DNA of 6,057 nucleotides from JBLHLB01 sp047618505 (GTDB lineage Bacteria > Planctomycetota > UBA1135 > GCA-002686595). Within the stretch, counting starts at the first letter, position 1, and each line of letters opens with the position of its first letter. Shown here piece after piece: positions 1-5,989 of this stretch. The notes beneath the pieces were generated by a model. It was not told the origin of the DNA, made no database searches, and was given only the letters and a program-made list of their open reading frames with translations. The position numbers were made by a program, and so were the translations under genes. The stretch spans positions 1 through 6,057 of the forward strand of contig JBLHLB010000259.1 of assembly GCA_047618505.1 (NCBI GenBank), written 5' to 3'.

Positions 1-1
1 G

Positions 2-292
2 GTTTCCGGCGACCTGCGCCAAGCCATGCGTCTCTACCTGTGGTCCCTGGTTGTGGGGCTCGGCGCGCGTGGCGATCTGCACTACTCGCCTGCCTGGACG
101 AATCGTGAGTTGCTGCGCCGGGGCCGGCCCTCACGCGCCTTGCGGGAACTCCTAGAGCCCCTGGTACAGGAGTTCGAAGCCAAGGACTTCGGCCGAGTTC
201 CCACAACCTCGGCGGACGTCTCGCACCTGGCCGGATTGTGCCTCGAGTACCTCGGTCCCCTGGGCGGCGACGAAAAGGGAGAAGCAGCGTGA
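2..292 (+). CDS. DUF4129 domain protein, C-terminal part (5' end outside window)
   Basis: The frame is open from the left edge of the window to the TGA at 290-292, giving 96 residues, so the true start lies upstream. The visible part begins VSGDLRQAMRLYLWSL and continues with a TNRELLRRG segment, then an F-x-A-K-D-F-G stretch near residue 51. This matches my recollection of the cytoplasmic C-terminal DUF4129 domain: a helix rich in A, R, L and Y, then a T-N-R-E-L motif, then an aromatic 'F...yG' segment. Such proteins usually have transmembrane helices upstream, which would lie outside this window. The function of DUF4129 is unknown; it recurs beside MoxR/DUF58 pairs and in some transglutaminase-like membrane proteins. 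The stop overlaps the GTG of the next gene, so the two are probably translated together. The internal ATG at 26 is unlikely to be the start, because the domain already runs upstream of it. Confidence 0.75.
   Translation, partial: VSGDLRQAMRLYLWSLVVGLGARGDLHYSPAWTNRELLRRGRPSRALRELLEPLVQEFEAKDFGRVPTTSADVSHLAGLCLEYLGPLGGDEKGEAA
275..281 (+). promoter_or_regulatory. Ribosome binding site that sets the DUF4350 start
   Basis: AAGGGAG lies 7 bases before the GTG at 289 and inside the end of the upstream gene. It supports GTG 289 over the in-frame ATG at 238, which has no comparable site and would add 17 arginine-rich residues before the protein's own N-terminal membrane helix. Confidence 0.7.
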
Positions 293-1437
293 GCGCTCCC
301 CACAGCAGGGCAGGATCAACGGGACGACTTGTGCTCACGGCCTTCCTGATCGGGCTCCTGGCCGCTGCGGTCTTCCTTGGTAACTTGCCTACCGGTTCGT
401 CGTCCAGCTGGGGGAGTGCCACTTCCGTTGAGCCTGATGGGCGCCTTGCGCTGCATCGATTGCTCGGGGAGGCCCTGCTCGGCTACGAGCCGGAGTCCTG
501 GCGAGAAGTGCCGGCGGCCCTTCCGCGGGGCAATCATCTTCTGTTGATGGCAAGCGTTCCCAAGGACCCAACGGCGGGCAAGGGGAATCGCGGCGAGGAG
601 GACTCGGAGGCGAGCAAGTACTCCGGACGCAGGCGCGATCTACGGCACTACCGGCGCTTCATGGATTCCGGCGGGACTATCTTCGTGCAGGCCAGCAACG
701 AATCCCTGACCTTCCTCGAGGATGAGCTCCAGATCGAGGACATCAACGGCATCCGCTTGAACTGGGACTATGACGACGTCACCGATGGGAACTACAGCGT
801 GACCGTCGCCTCCGGCGAAGAGCTGTTTCCGGTCTTTGAGAGTTGGAGAACTCTGGACCTCGAGGACGCTGGTGGTCGCATGGAACTCCTAGCGGAGGAC
901 CAAGATGGGGCCCCAATGGCCGTTCGCATTTCCGTCGGACGTGGCGCCTGTGTGCTACTTGTGGCGGATGTTTTTCTGGCCAACGGTGCCATTGGGCTGC
1001 GCGACAACGCATTGTTGTTCGTGCGTATACTAGAGGAGATAGAGCCCTTCGAGCGCGTGCTCCTGGACGAGTACGCCATTGGAAACTGGGATCCGCCTTC
1101 ACCTTTGAAGCTGGCCTTTGGGAAGCGTTCAAGGCTGATGTCTTGGCACTGCGTTGCCCTTGGCTTGTTCGTACTCTGGCGCGCCTCTGGACGCCGAGCT
1201 TTTGCCCGTGATCCCCAACCGATTGCCTTGCAAAGCGCCCTGACCCGGGCCGAGGGCTTCGCCGGTTTATTGCTTTCGCGGGGGCGTTTCGACCTGCTTG
1301 CGAACTTCCTCCGCGGCGCTGGCGAGCACGCAGGCAAGGGCACCTCGGAGGACGAGCTAAGCGCCCTTGCGGGGACCCTCAGATCAAGTCAGGCGGACCA
1401 TGGCGAAGTGCGCCCGCGCGGCGTGTTCAAACGCTGA
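289..1437 (+). CDS. DUF4350 domain membrane-anchored protein
   Basis: This encodes 382 residues from GTG 289, whose TG is shared with the upstream TGA (GTGA overlap). Residues 13-31 form a hydrophobic N-terminal membrane segment. A DUF4350-like region follows: the typical V-E-P-D-G-R-L-A-L-H-R-L-L-G opening near residues 45-58, a VADVFLANGAIGLRDNALL segment with the dyad D239-N240, and LLDEY with D260-E261-Y262, which corresponds to the family's 'DE(Y/F)' element. A second, short hydrophobic segment lies at about 281-297, followed by R/K-rich residues and a cytoplasmic-type tail. The middle part would therefore be extracytoplasmic. DUF4350 has no assigned biochemistry; the fold is thought to resemble GATase-like or ABC-accessory domains, which is recalled rather than shown here. 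A charged, low-complexity stretch at about residues 91-116 (K, G, E, S, R) is probably a loop. Its place between the DUF4129 and MoxR genes is the usual one. The family call is confident; the role is unknown. Confidence 0.85.
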   Translation: MSAPHSRAGSTGRLVLTAFLIGLLAAAVFLGNLPTGSSSSWGSATSVEPDGRLALHRLLGEALLGYEPESWREVPAALPRGNHLLLMASVPKDPTAGKGNRGEEDSEASKYSGRRRDLRHYRRFMDSGGTIFVQASNESLTFLEDELQIEDINGIRLNWDYDDVTDGNYSVTVASGEELFPVFESWRTLDLEDAGGRMELLAEDQDGAPMAVRISVGRGACVLLVADVFLANGAIGLRDNALLFVRILEEIEPFERVLLDEYAIGNWDPPSPLKLAFGKRSRLMSWHCVALGLFVLWRASGRRAFARDPQPIALQSALTRAEGFAGLLLSRGRFDLLANFLRGAGEHAGKGTSEDELSALAGTLRSSQADHGEVRPRGVFKR

Positions 1438-1471
1438 GCGCCCGTGCAGCTCTAGCCGTCATTTACATACA

Positions 1472-1552
1472 AGAACCGATTCGTAATCACAGTACCGATT
1501 CGCAATCACAGTACCGATTCGCAATCACAGTACCGATTCGCAATCACAGTAC
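1472..1552 (+). repeat. 19-bp tandem repeat array, 4.3 copies
   Basis: Four complete direct repeats lie at 1472-1490, 1491-1509, 1510-1528 and 1529-1547, followed by a 5-base partial copy (AGTAC) at 1548-1552. The unit is AGTACCGATTCGCAATCAC. Copies 2, 3 and 4 are identical; copy 1 differs at two positions (AGA for AGT, CGT for CGC). Each unit contains a small dyad, GATT-N3-AATC. The array ends 19 bases before the moxR ribosome binding site. It could be a row of protein-binding sites or simply a slippage-generated minisatellite. The identity of three copies shows recent expansion or strong constraint, and the sequence alone cannot separate these. Confidence 0.95.
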
Positions 1553-1567
1553 GTCGCCCCAGGCGAC
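1553..1567 (+). promoter_or_regulatory. Short GC hairpin just upstream of the moxR ribosome binding site
   Basis: GTCGCC (1553-1558) and GGCGAC (1562-1567) are perfect reverse complements separated by CCA. This gives a 6-bp stem with a 3-base loop that ends 4 bases before AAGGA. There is no T-run after it, so it is not a standard terminator. In an mRNA it could affect access to the ribosome binding site or stabilise the 5' end; in DNA it could be a small operator. Confidence 0.4.
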
Positions 1568-1571
1568 AGAC

Positions 1572-1576
1572 AAGGA
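1572..1576 (+). promoter_or_regulatory. moxR ribosome binding site
   Basis: AAGGA lies 5 bases before the ATG at 1582. This supports ATG 1582 as the start, and with it the acidic N-terminal extension of the protein. Confidence 0.7.
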
Positions 1577-1581
1577 CGATC

Positions 1582-2652
1582 ATGGTGGAGAACAATCAGG
1601 AGCCCGAGTTGACCCCGGTGGACGGCCAAGCGGGGGAGCAGCCCGAGAACCAGGGCGTAACCCCGTCCGGAGAAGAGCCGCCGGCCCTGGCCTCCGCGGC
1701 GGTAGCCCCGGTAGCCGCCCTAGGGGAGCGTGTGCGAAGGGAATCCCAGCGCGTTCTCGTGGGCCTCGGGGACGTACTCGATCATTGCCTCATCGCTGCA
1801 CTCGCGGGCGGACATGCTCTGCTTGAGGGACCGCCCGGTGTGGCCAAGACGCTCCTAGTGCGAACCCTTGCTACGACCCTAGGCGGGAGCTTCTCGCGTG
1901 TGACGTTCACGCCGGACCTGATGCCCTCGGACATCACGGGCACGAGCATCTTCCACCCCGGCGAAGGCGTATTTCGCTTCCGCGAAGGACCGGTCTTTGG
2001 GCAGTTCCTGTTGTGCGACGAAATCAATCGTGCGCCGGCCAAGACCCAGTCGGCCTTGCTTGAGGCGATGCAGGAGGGAACGGTCACCATCGACGGCCAG
2101 GTGCACGCCTTACCGGTCCCCTTCGTCGTATTCGCAACCATGAACCCGATTGAGCACGAGGGCACCTACCCCTTGCCCGAGGCGCAGCTCGATCGTTTTC
2201 TGTTCAAGGTCAACATCGGTTACCCGGACCCGGATGTGGAGGCGCGCTTGATCGCCGCCGGGCACACACGAGACCCTATGGCTTCTCCGGGCGATCTGGG
2301 CGTGGGCGCGGTCGTCTCACCGGAAGAGCTTCTGCAGTGCCGCGCCCTGATTGACGCAGTGACCGTGCGCGACGATCTGCCTGCCTATGTCGTGCGACTC
2401 CTGGGGGAGACGAGGCGTAGTCCATCCCTCAGCCTAGGAGGCAGCCCGCGGGCGGGCGTGTTATTGCTGCGCGGCGCTAAGGCCCGCGCTGCCCTGGCCG
2501 GACGCGACTATGTCACCCCCGACGACATCAAGGCCATCTTCCTTCCTAGCCTGCGCCATCGCGTGGCCCTTGAACCGGCGGAGGAAATAGAAGGCGTGCA
2601 GGTGGACGATGTACTGTTGCGCATCCTTGACCAGGTGGAAGTGCCCCGTTGA
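1582..2652 (+). CDS. moxR: MoxR-family AAA+ ATPase
   Basis: This encodes 356 residues. The AAA+ elements are complete: Walker A GPPGVAKT at 83-90, the MoxR-typical 'TPDLMPSDITG' segment at 110-120, Walker B LLCDEINRAP at 143-152 with D146 and E147, sensor 1 N188 in FATMNP, the arginine-finger region EGTYPLPEAQLDRF ending at R205-F206, and sensor 2 R290 in GGSPRAG. The lid domain follows and ends at residue 356, so the ATPase looks active. MoxR proteins form ring-shaped ATPases thought to mature or remodel protein complexes together with VWA-domain partners; the obvious partner here is the overlapping DUF58 gene. The first 45 or so residues are rich in E, Q, P and A and precede the conserved core. 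Family members I recall are closer to 310-330 residues, so this looks like a lineage-specific disordered extension. The TGA overlaps the TTG of the next gene. Confidence 0.97.
   Translation: MVENNQEPELTPVDGQAGEQPENQGVTPSGEEPPALASAAVAPVAALGERVRRESQRVLVGLGDVLDHCLIAALAGGHALLEGPPGVAKTLLVRTLATTLGGSFSRVTFTPDLMPSDITGTSIFHPGEGVFRFREGPVFGQFLLCDEINRAPAKTQSALLEAMQEGTVTIDGQVHALPVPFVVFATMNPIEHEGTYPLPEAQLDRFLFKVNIGYPDPDVEARLIAAGHTRDPMASPGDLGVGAVVSPEELLQCRALIDAVTVRDDLPAYVVRLLGETRRSPSLSLGGSPRAGVLLLRGAKARAALAGRDYVTPDDIKAIFLPSLRHRVALEPAEEIEGVQVDDVLLRILDQVEVPR
2633..2639 (+). promoter_or_regulatory. Ribosome binding site for the TTG-started DUF58 gene
   Basis: AGGTGGA lies 9 bases before the TTG at 2649, within the last codons of moxR. 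It supports TTG 2649 over the later in-frame ATG at 2682, which would cut into the first membrane helix. Confidence 0.6.
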
Positions 2653-4085
2653 GACCGACGTCGCGTCTGCTCCGCATCGCTATGTGGCTAGTCCTTGGGG
2701 CGGGTCTAGGGACGATCTGGTCGCCCCTAGGCAGCCTCTTATTGGTCGTGGACCTGCTCCTGCTCGTTGCAGTTCTGTGGGATCGACTGCTGACACCGAA
2801 CCCCGCCGAGGCCAGCGTCGAGCGCGACCTCCCGGTCCACGTGGGACTCTCGCAACCCCTGACGCGTGTCCTGCGCGTGCAGTTGCCACGCAACAGAGAA
2901 CTGGCCCTTGCGGTACACGAGGAGTACCCGGCTTCCTTCCGAGTGGAGCATGCGGATAGCGATGCCGATGTTGGTTCGCAGCCGGATCGCGCTGTCACCG
3001 ACGCCGATGGCAGTGCCCTTTTGACGCGTACCTACACACCCGAACGCCGAGGCCTGCACAGCTTAGGTTCCCTGCGATTGGTCCTCTCTGGACCGCTTGG
3101 GTTGGTGGAGCGCAGCGCACTCTTGGCTGGTCCCCAGAACATTCGTGTCGAACCAGCCCTAGTGGACTTGTCACGTATATTGGCCCTGGCGGCCAGCGAC
3201 CGTTGGCAGGATCTCGGTGTGCGACGACTGCGTCAACGCGGCGGTGAAACAGAGTTCGAATCACTGCGCGAGTACGTTCCCGGCGACGAAGTTCGCCGCG
3301 TGGATTGGAAAGCCTTTGCCCGCCGTGGTGTGCCAATGGTCCGCGAGCACGAGGTCGAACGCGGACAGGAGCTGTTCCTGCTGATCGACCGTGGCCGCCG
3401 CATGCGTGCGCTGGCGGGACGCGCGGCAGGGACCAAGACAACTGCTGGCGCCGATGCCAGTCCCGATGCCAGCACTTATGCCAGCACTTATTCTGGGGGG
3501 ACCGCCTGGAGTAAAATGGACTGGGCTCTGGAAGCCGCTCTCCAGTTGGCCGCCGTGGCCATCGCTAAGGGGGATCGCGTAGGTATCGCCACTTTTGAGC
3601 AGCGCATTGATCGCTGGGTGTCTCCGGCGCGGGGGAGGGGACAGATGCGGCGCCTGGCAAGCGCGGTCTTCGAATGCCAGGCCACGGATCGCGAGTCCAA
3701 TCTCGAGCGCGCCCTTTCGGAACTAGGGGCACGACATCGGCGCCGTGCCACCGTACTAATCCTCTCTGATGTGGCTGACCCCCTGACTATCCCGCGTCAA
3801 CGACGCGCCCTGGGTGCTGCATCCAAGCGGCACAAGATTGTCTTCGCCGCACTCGACGATCCGGATCTGCGACGTGCCGCCCTGGGGCAAGGCGAGAACG
3901 GAGTCGAGATCAGCGCCGCTCTGCAGGCGGCGTCATTGGAATTATTGGAGGACCGTAGGCGCGGTCTCAAGGGGCTTGGCGGCCGCGGGGTGCGCGTCTT
4001 GGATGCAATCCCCGCGGAGCTAGCGGGGCCCCTGCTCAGCGCCTGGCTGGATGCGCGTCACGACAAGCCGGTGCGCGCGCGCTGA
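2649..4085 (+). CDS. DUF58 domain protein with degenerate VWA-like fold
   Basis: This encodes 478 residues from a TTG start that overlaps the moxR stop (TTGA). Two hydrophobic segments at about 8-23 and 27-44 form an N-terminal membrane hairpin, followed by an extracytoplasmic- or cytoplasmic-facing beta-rich region. The DUF58 signature is clear at residues 199-226: a G-E-T-E-F-E-S-L-R-E-Y-V-P-G-D-E-V-R-R-V-D-W-K-A-F-A-R-R run. A VWA-like domain follows from about 242. Its first metal-site motif should read D-x-S-x-S but is D247-R-G-R-R251, so both serines are missing; S350 and D374 fall where later MIDAS residues are expected. Right after it, at about 260-284, sits a low-complexity insert (DASP/DAST/YAST) encoded by a 12-bp tandem repeat. 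DUF58 proteins are the usual partners of MoxR ATPases. Metal-dependent ligand binding may be lost here. The last 28 bp overlap the convergent SpoIIM-like gene. Confidence 0.93.
   Translation: MRPTSRLLRIAMWLVLGAGLGTIWSPLGSLLLVVDLLLLVAVLWDRLLTPNPAEASVERDLPVHVGLSQPLTRVLRVQLPRNRELALAVHEEYPASFRVEHADSDADVGSQPDRAVTDADGSALLTRTYTPERRGLHSLGSLRLVLSGPLGLVERSALLAGPQNIRVEPALVDLSRILALAASDRWQDLGVRRLRQRGGETEFESLREYVPGDEVRRVDWKAFARRGVPMVREHEVERGQELFLLIDRGRRMRALAGRAAGTKTTAGADASPDASTYASTYSGGTAWSKMDWALEAALQLAAVAIAKGDRVGIATFEQRIDRWVSPARGRGQMRRLASAVFECQATDRESNLERALSELGARHRRRATVLILSDVADPLTIPRQRRALGAASKRHKIVFAALDDPDLRRAALGQGENGVEISAALQAASLELLEDRRRGLKGLGGRGVRVLDAIPAELAGPLLSAWLDARHDKPVRAR
3453..3491 (+). repeat. 12-bp in-frame tandem repeat inside the DUF58 gene
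   Basis: Three imperfect 12-bp units lie at 3453-3464 (GATGCCAGTCCC), 3465-3476 (GATGCCAGCACT) and 3477-3488 (TATGCCAGCACT), followed by a 3-base remnant. They encode DASP-DAST-YAST. Being a multiple of three, the repeat can change copy number without breaking the frame. It sits in the loop just after the expected MIDAS motif. Confidence 0.85.
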
Positions 4086-5185
4086 TCGCGCTCCCCAGCG
4101 ACCTCGCGTCCACAGAACAGAGCCCAGATCAGCAGAAGAACCCCGCTGGTCACGGCAACGAAGAGACGTACCGCGAGGGGCGCATGGGGGCTAATGAAGC
4201 CTTCGATCAAGCCGGCGATGAACAGCAGGGCGAAGACCGGCAGGTAGAGATCCATGGCGAGGCGTCCGCCTTGGGAAAGGGAAACGCGGCGCGAAAGGGC
4301 ACCGGGGAAGAGCAAGGCTCGCACCAGCACCAGTCCCGCTGTGCCCGCCAGTCCAATGGCTTGGATTTCGAGGACACCATGACACCAGATGATCGATGAG
4401 ATCGATCCTGCCTGCCCCCAATGTCCGGCGACGGCCGTATAGGTGCCGAGCATCAAGCTATTGGTGGACAGCAACAGGAGATATAGGGGTGGAATCAGGG
4501 CTGCCGCGAAGAACAACACACCGACGCCCATGTTGTGCACCATGATCATGGCGGCGGTTGCGGGCGATTCCCCCAGGCCGAAGGTGAAGTTACCGCGGAA
4601 CTTCTCGCCGGCGCCCACGGCCTCAAGCTGTTGAATTTGGTTGTCGACCACTTCGGGGGAGAGCAGGGAATAGGCCAGGTCTAGGTCCCTTGAAACAGCC
4701 ACCCAAGAGATGATTGCCAGGCCGTAGAGCACGCTGAATGTTCCGGCTAGGAGACGCCATTCGGAGCGTAGGGCACGTGGTCCGCGCACGAGCAATGCGG
4801 TTCGGAGTCCGTCTAGCACCCGGAATAATCCGCCGCGGCTCCCCAGGCCGACCAGGTCGCGGTTACGGAAGAGTGCCACCTGGGCGCGGTCCACCAGTCG
4901 GCGAACCTCCGTTGAGATGCGCGGCCGGGCCCCCTGGGCCTCGAGGCGAGCGAGGACCGTACAGGCCAGTGAGTAGAGGCGTGGAAGCTCGACCAGCTGC
5001 TCGTCGCTCCAGGTGCGCTGGCTGACCTTGAGCGTTGAGCGTAGGCGCTCAAGCCCCTCGAGTTCCGAGGGGGTCAGCTCGGACTTGGAGAGCTTCGTCT
5101 CGCTGTCGCCGGCGCGCTGCCGACGTCCCGCCGGCCGGGTCTTGGTATTAGGTCTTCCCACGGGAGTGGAGAATACGCTGCACAC
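4058..5185 (-). CDS. SpoIIM / DUF95-like multi-pass membrane protein
   Basis: This encodes 375 residues from GTG 5185. That start is preferred because GGGGAGG at 5198-5192 lies 6 bases upstream of it; a TTG at 5191 would directly abut that site. A soluble helical N-terminal part (to about residue 140) contains the family's L-x-R-L-Y-x-x-A pattern (PRLYSLAC) and the VRRLVDRAQVALFR segment. About six membrane helices follow, near 145-162, 213-233, 234-254, 265-288, 313-331 and 337-359. The core motif is HGVLEIQAIGLAGTAGLVL followed by F-P-G (about 269-295), with a later LIEGFI, all typical of stage II sporulation protein M homologues. In Bacillus, SpoIIM works with SpoIID and SpoIIP in peptidoglycan remodelling during engulfment, but this family is widespread in bacteria that do not form spores, and its role with MoxR clusters is unknown. 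It runs convergent to the DUF58 gene with a 28-bp overlap and divergent from the RDD gene. Confidence 0.92.
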   Translation of the reverse strand: MCSVFSTPVGRPNTKTRPAGRRQRAGDSETKLSKSELTPSELEGLERLRSTLKVSQRTWSDEQLVELPRLYSLACTVLARLEAQGARPRISTEVRRLVDRAQVALFRNRDLVGLGSRGGLFRVLDGLRTALLVRGPRALRSEWRLLAGTFSVLYGLAIISWVAVSRDLDLAYSLLSPEVVDNQIQQLEAVGAGEKFRGNFTFGLGESPATAAMIMVHNMGVGVLFFAAALIPPLYLLLLSTNSLMLGTYTAVAGHWGQAGSISSIIWCHGVLEIQAIGLAGTAGLVLVRALLFPGALSRRVSLSQGGRLAMDLYLPVFALLFIAGLIEGFISPHAPLAVRLFVAVTSGVLLLIWALFCGREVAGERDQRARTGLS

Positions 5186-5215
5186 GCGCAACCTCCCCGC
5201 TCTATTCTAGGCCCA
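5186..5215. promoter_or_regulatory. 30-bp divergent control region between the SpoIIM-like and RDD genes
   Basis: The gap is too short for two separate full promoters with leaders. It contains GGGGAGG (5198-5192, minus strand), a strong ribosome binding site for the SpoIIM-like gene. It also contains TATTCTA (5203-5209), which reads TAGAATA on the other strand. TAGAAT matches the -10 consensus at 5 of 6 positions for the minus strand, and TATTCT at 4 of 6 for the plus strand. A plus-strand transcript starting about 7 bases later would begin at or next to the GTG at 5216, so the RDD mRNA may be leaderless. No convincing -35 box is seen in either direction; it would lie inside the opposite gene. 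Confidence 0.35.
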
Positions 5216-5989
5216 GTGGAAGAGCTTGTCCTCGAAACGCCCGAGGGGCTGACCCTGCGGCACGAACTCGCTGGCGCGGGCTCGCGCACCGCGGCGGGGC
5301 TCTTGGACCTGACGCTATTCGTCGTGGTTTGCATCGGCTTGGCGCTCCTGGTGACGGTTTTTTCGACCGTCGGAGCCGATTCGATCGCGGACGTGCTGTG
5401 GGGCTTTCTGGCCGGTGGGGTGGTGGTCTTCTTCGTGACATGGATGACGCTGCTTCCCCTAATCTGGGACGGTCGAACACCGGGCAAGCGAGTGATGGGT
5501 TTGCGTGTCGTCGACCGCCGCGGTTGGCCCGCGAGTTTCGGACAGCACTTCCTGCGGGCGCTGCTCTTGCCCCTGGAGATTTTCCTCGTCGTTCCACTGC
5601 CCCCGGGCATCATCGCCATGGCGGTCCTGCCCGATTGCCAACGCCTCGGTGACCTGGTGGCGGGTACCGTTTGCCTGCGGGAAGCACATGCGCAGCCGGC
5701 CCGGATGCGCTCCGCCGCCGAGCCTTTTCGCGGTTCAACCTGGGGGGACTTGCCGGAGCGCAAGCTCAACCTTGCACCGGCACTGCGGGAGCGCTTCGGT
5801 GGTCCCGACCTAGCCTTTCTGCGGGAGCTCTTTCTACGCACCGAGATCGATTCTGGCGAGCGCCACAAACTCTACCTACGGGCCTGGGAACACTACGGTG
5901 CGGTCCTTGGGGAAGAACGCGTGGGCGGGATCTCCCCTGAGCAATCCGCCCGCAACCTGCGCGAGCTATATCTGTTCCTGCGTCCCTAG
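5216..5989 (+). CDS. RDD-domain membrane protein
   Basis: This encodes 257 residues. GTG 5216 was chosen because the TPEGLTLRHELAGAGSR lead-in, usual for RDD proteins of this context, starts at residue 8 and leaves no room for a later start. The only possible upstream pairing with the ribosome is a weak AGG at 5209-5211. The RDD residues are present: R24 in GSR, D31 in LLDL and D146 in QRLGDLVAGT. The W-D-G-R-T-P-G-K-R-V-M-G-L-R-V-V block is at 84-99. Hydrophobic segments lie at about 27-50, 59-82 and 112-139. A soluble helical tail (about 160-257) follows, rich in R, E and L, as recalled for RDD proteins paired with SpoIIM-like partners. RDD proteins are integral membrane proteins of mostly unknown function; some members have been linked to ion or antiport activity, which is not inferred here. 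It diverges from the SpoIIM-like gene and probably functions with it. Confidence 0.92.
   Translation: MEELVLETPEGLTLRHELAGAGSRTAAGLLDLTLFVVVCIGLALLVTVFSTVGADSIADVLWGFLAGGVVVFFVTWMTLLPLIWDGRTPGKRVMGLRVVDRRGWPASFGQHFLRALLLPLEIFLVVPLPPGIIAMAVLPDCQRLGDLVAGTVCLREAHAQPARMRSAAEPFRGSTWGDLPERKLNLAPALRERFGGPDLAFLRELFLRTEIDSGERHKLYLRAWEHYGAVLGEERVGGISPEQSARNLRELYLFLRP

Larger units (their letters stand above)
1438..1581 (+). promoter_or_regulatory. 144-bp intergenic region in front of moxR
   Basis: This is the only sizeable non-coding gap in a cluster whose other same-strand genes overlap. It is visibly richer in A/T than its flanks. In order it holds: a weak bulged hairpin at 1436-1452 (GAGCGC / GC-A-GCTC) overlapping the DUF4350 stop; TTTACA at 1462-1467, which matches a sigma-70 -35 box at 5 of 6 positions but has no good -10 about 17 bases on; the 19-bp repeat array; a GC-rich hairpin; and the moxR ribosome binding site. 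The gap suggests that moxR and the DUF58 gene have their own promoter or control region, separate from the DUF4129/DUF4350 pair. No promoter is certain. Confidence 0.5.

Noticed and set aside
792..1343. Minus-strand frame of 183 codons opposite the DUF4350 gene
   Set aside because: The encoded peptide is dominated by S, R, P and A, has no domain pattern, and lies wholly opposite a gene with family motifs and a good start.
1436..1452. Hairpin at the end of the DUF4350 gene as a terminator
   Set aside because: The stem is short, has a bulged A and is not followed by a T-run. It is mentioned only in the description of the intergenic region.
1487..1552. TCACA / TGTGA half-sites in each 19-bp repeat, suggesting CRP-type binding
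   Set aside because: The half-sites occur only as direct repeats on one strand at 19-bp spacing. No TGTGA-N6-TCACA dyad is formed, so a CRP site is not supported.
1472..1552. CRISPR array or replication iterons
   Set aside because: The repeats abut with no spacers, and there are no cas genes or nearby replication initiator gene. Four copies in a promoter-like gap do not support either reading.
4075..4091. GC inverted repeat (GCGCG-CTGAT-CGCGC) as bidirectional terminator
   Set aside because: The stem is only 5 bp in a run of alternating GC and has no T- or A-run on either side. It is too weak to call.
4391..4407. Perfect 7-3-7 inverted repeat GATCGAT-GAG-ATCGATC
   Set aside because: It lies inside the SpoIIM-like gene and encodes the conserved-position stretch S-I-S-S-I-I through repeated TCG and ATC codons, which makes it a likely by-product of coding.
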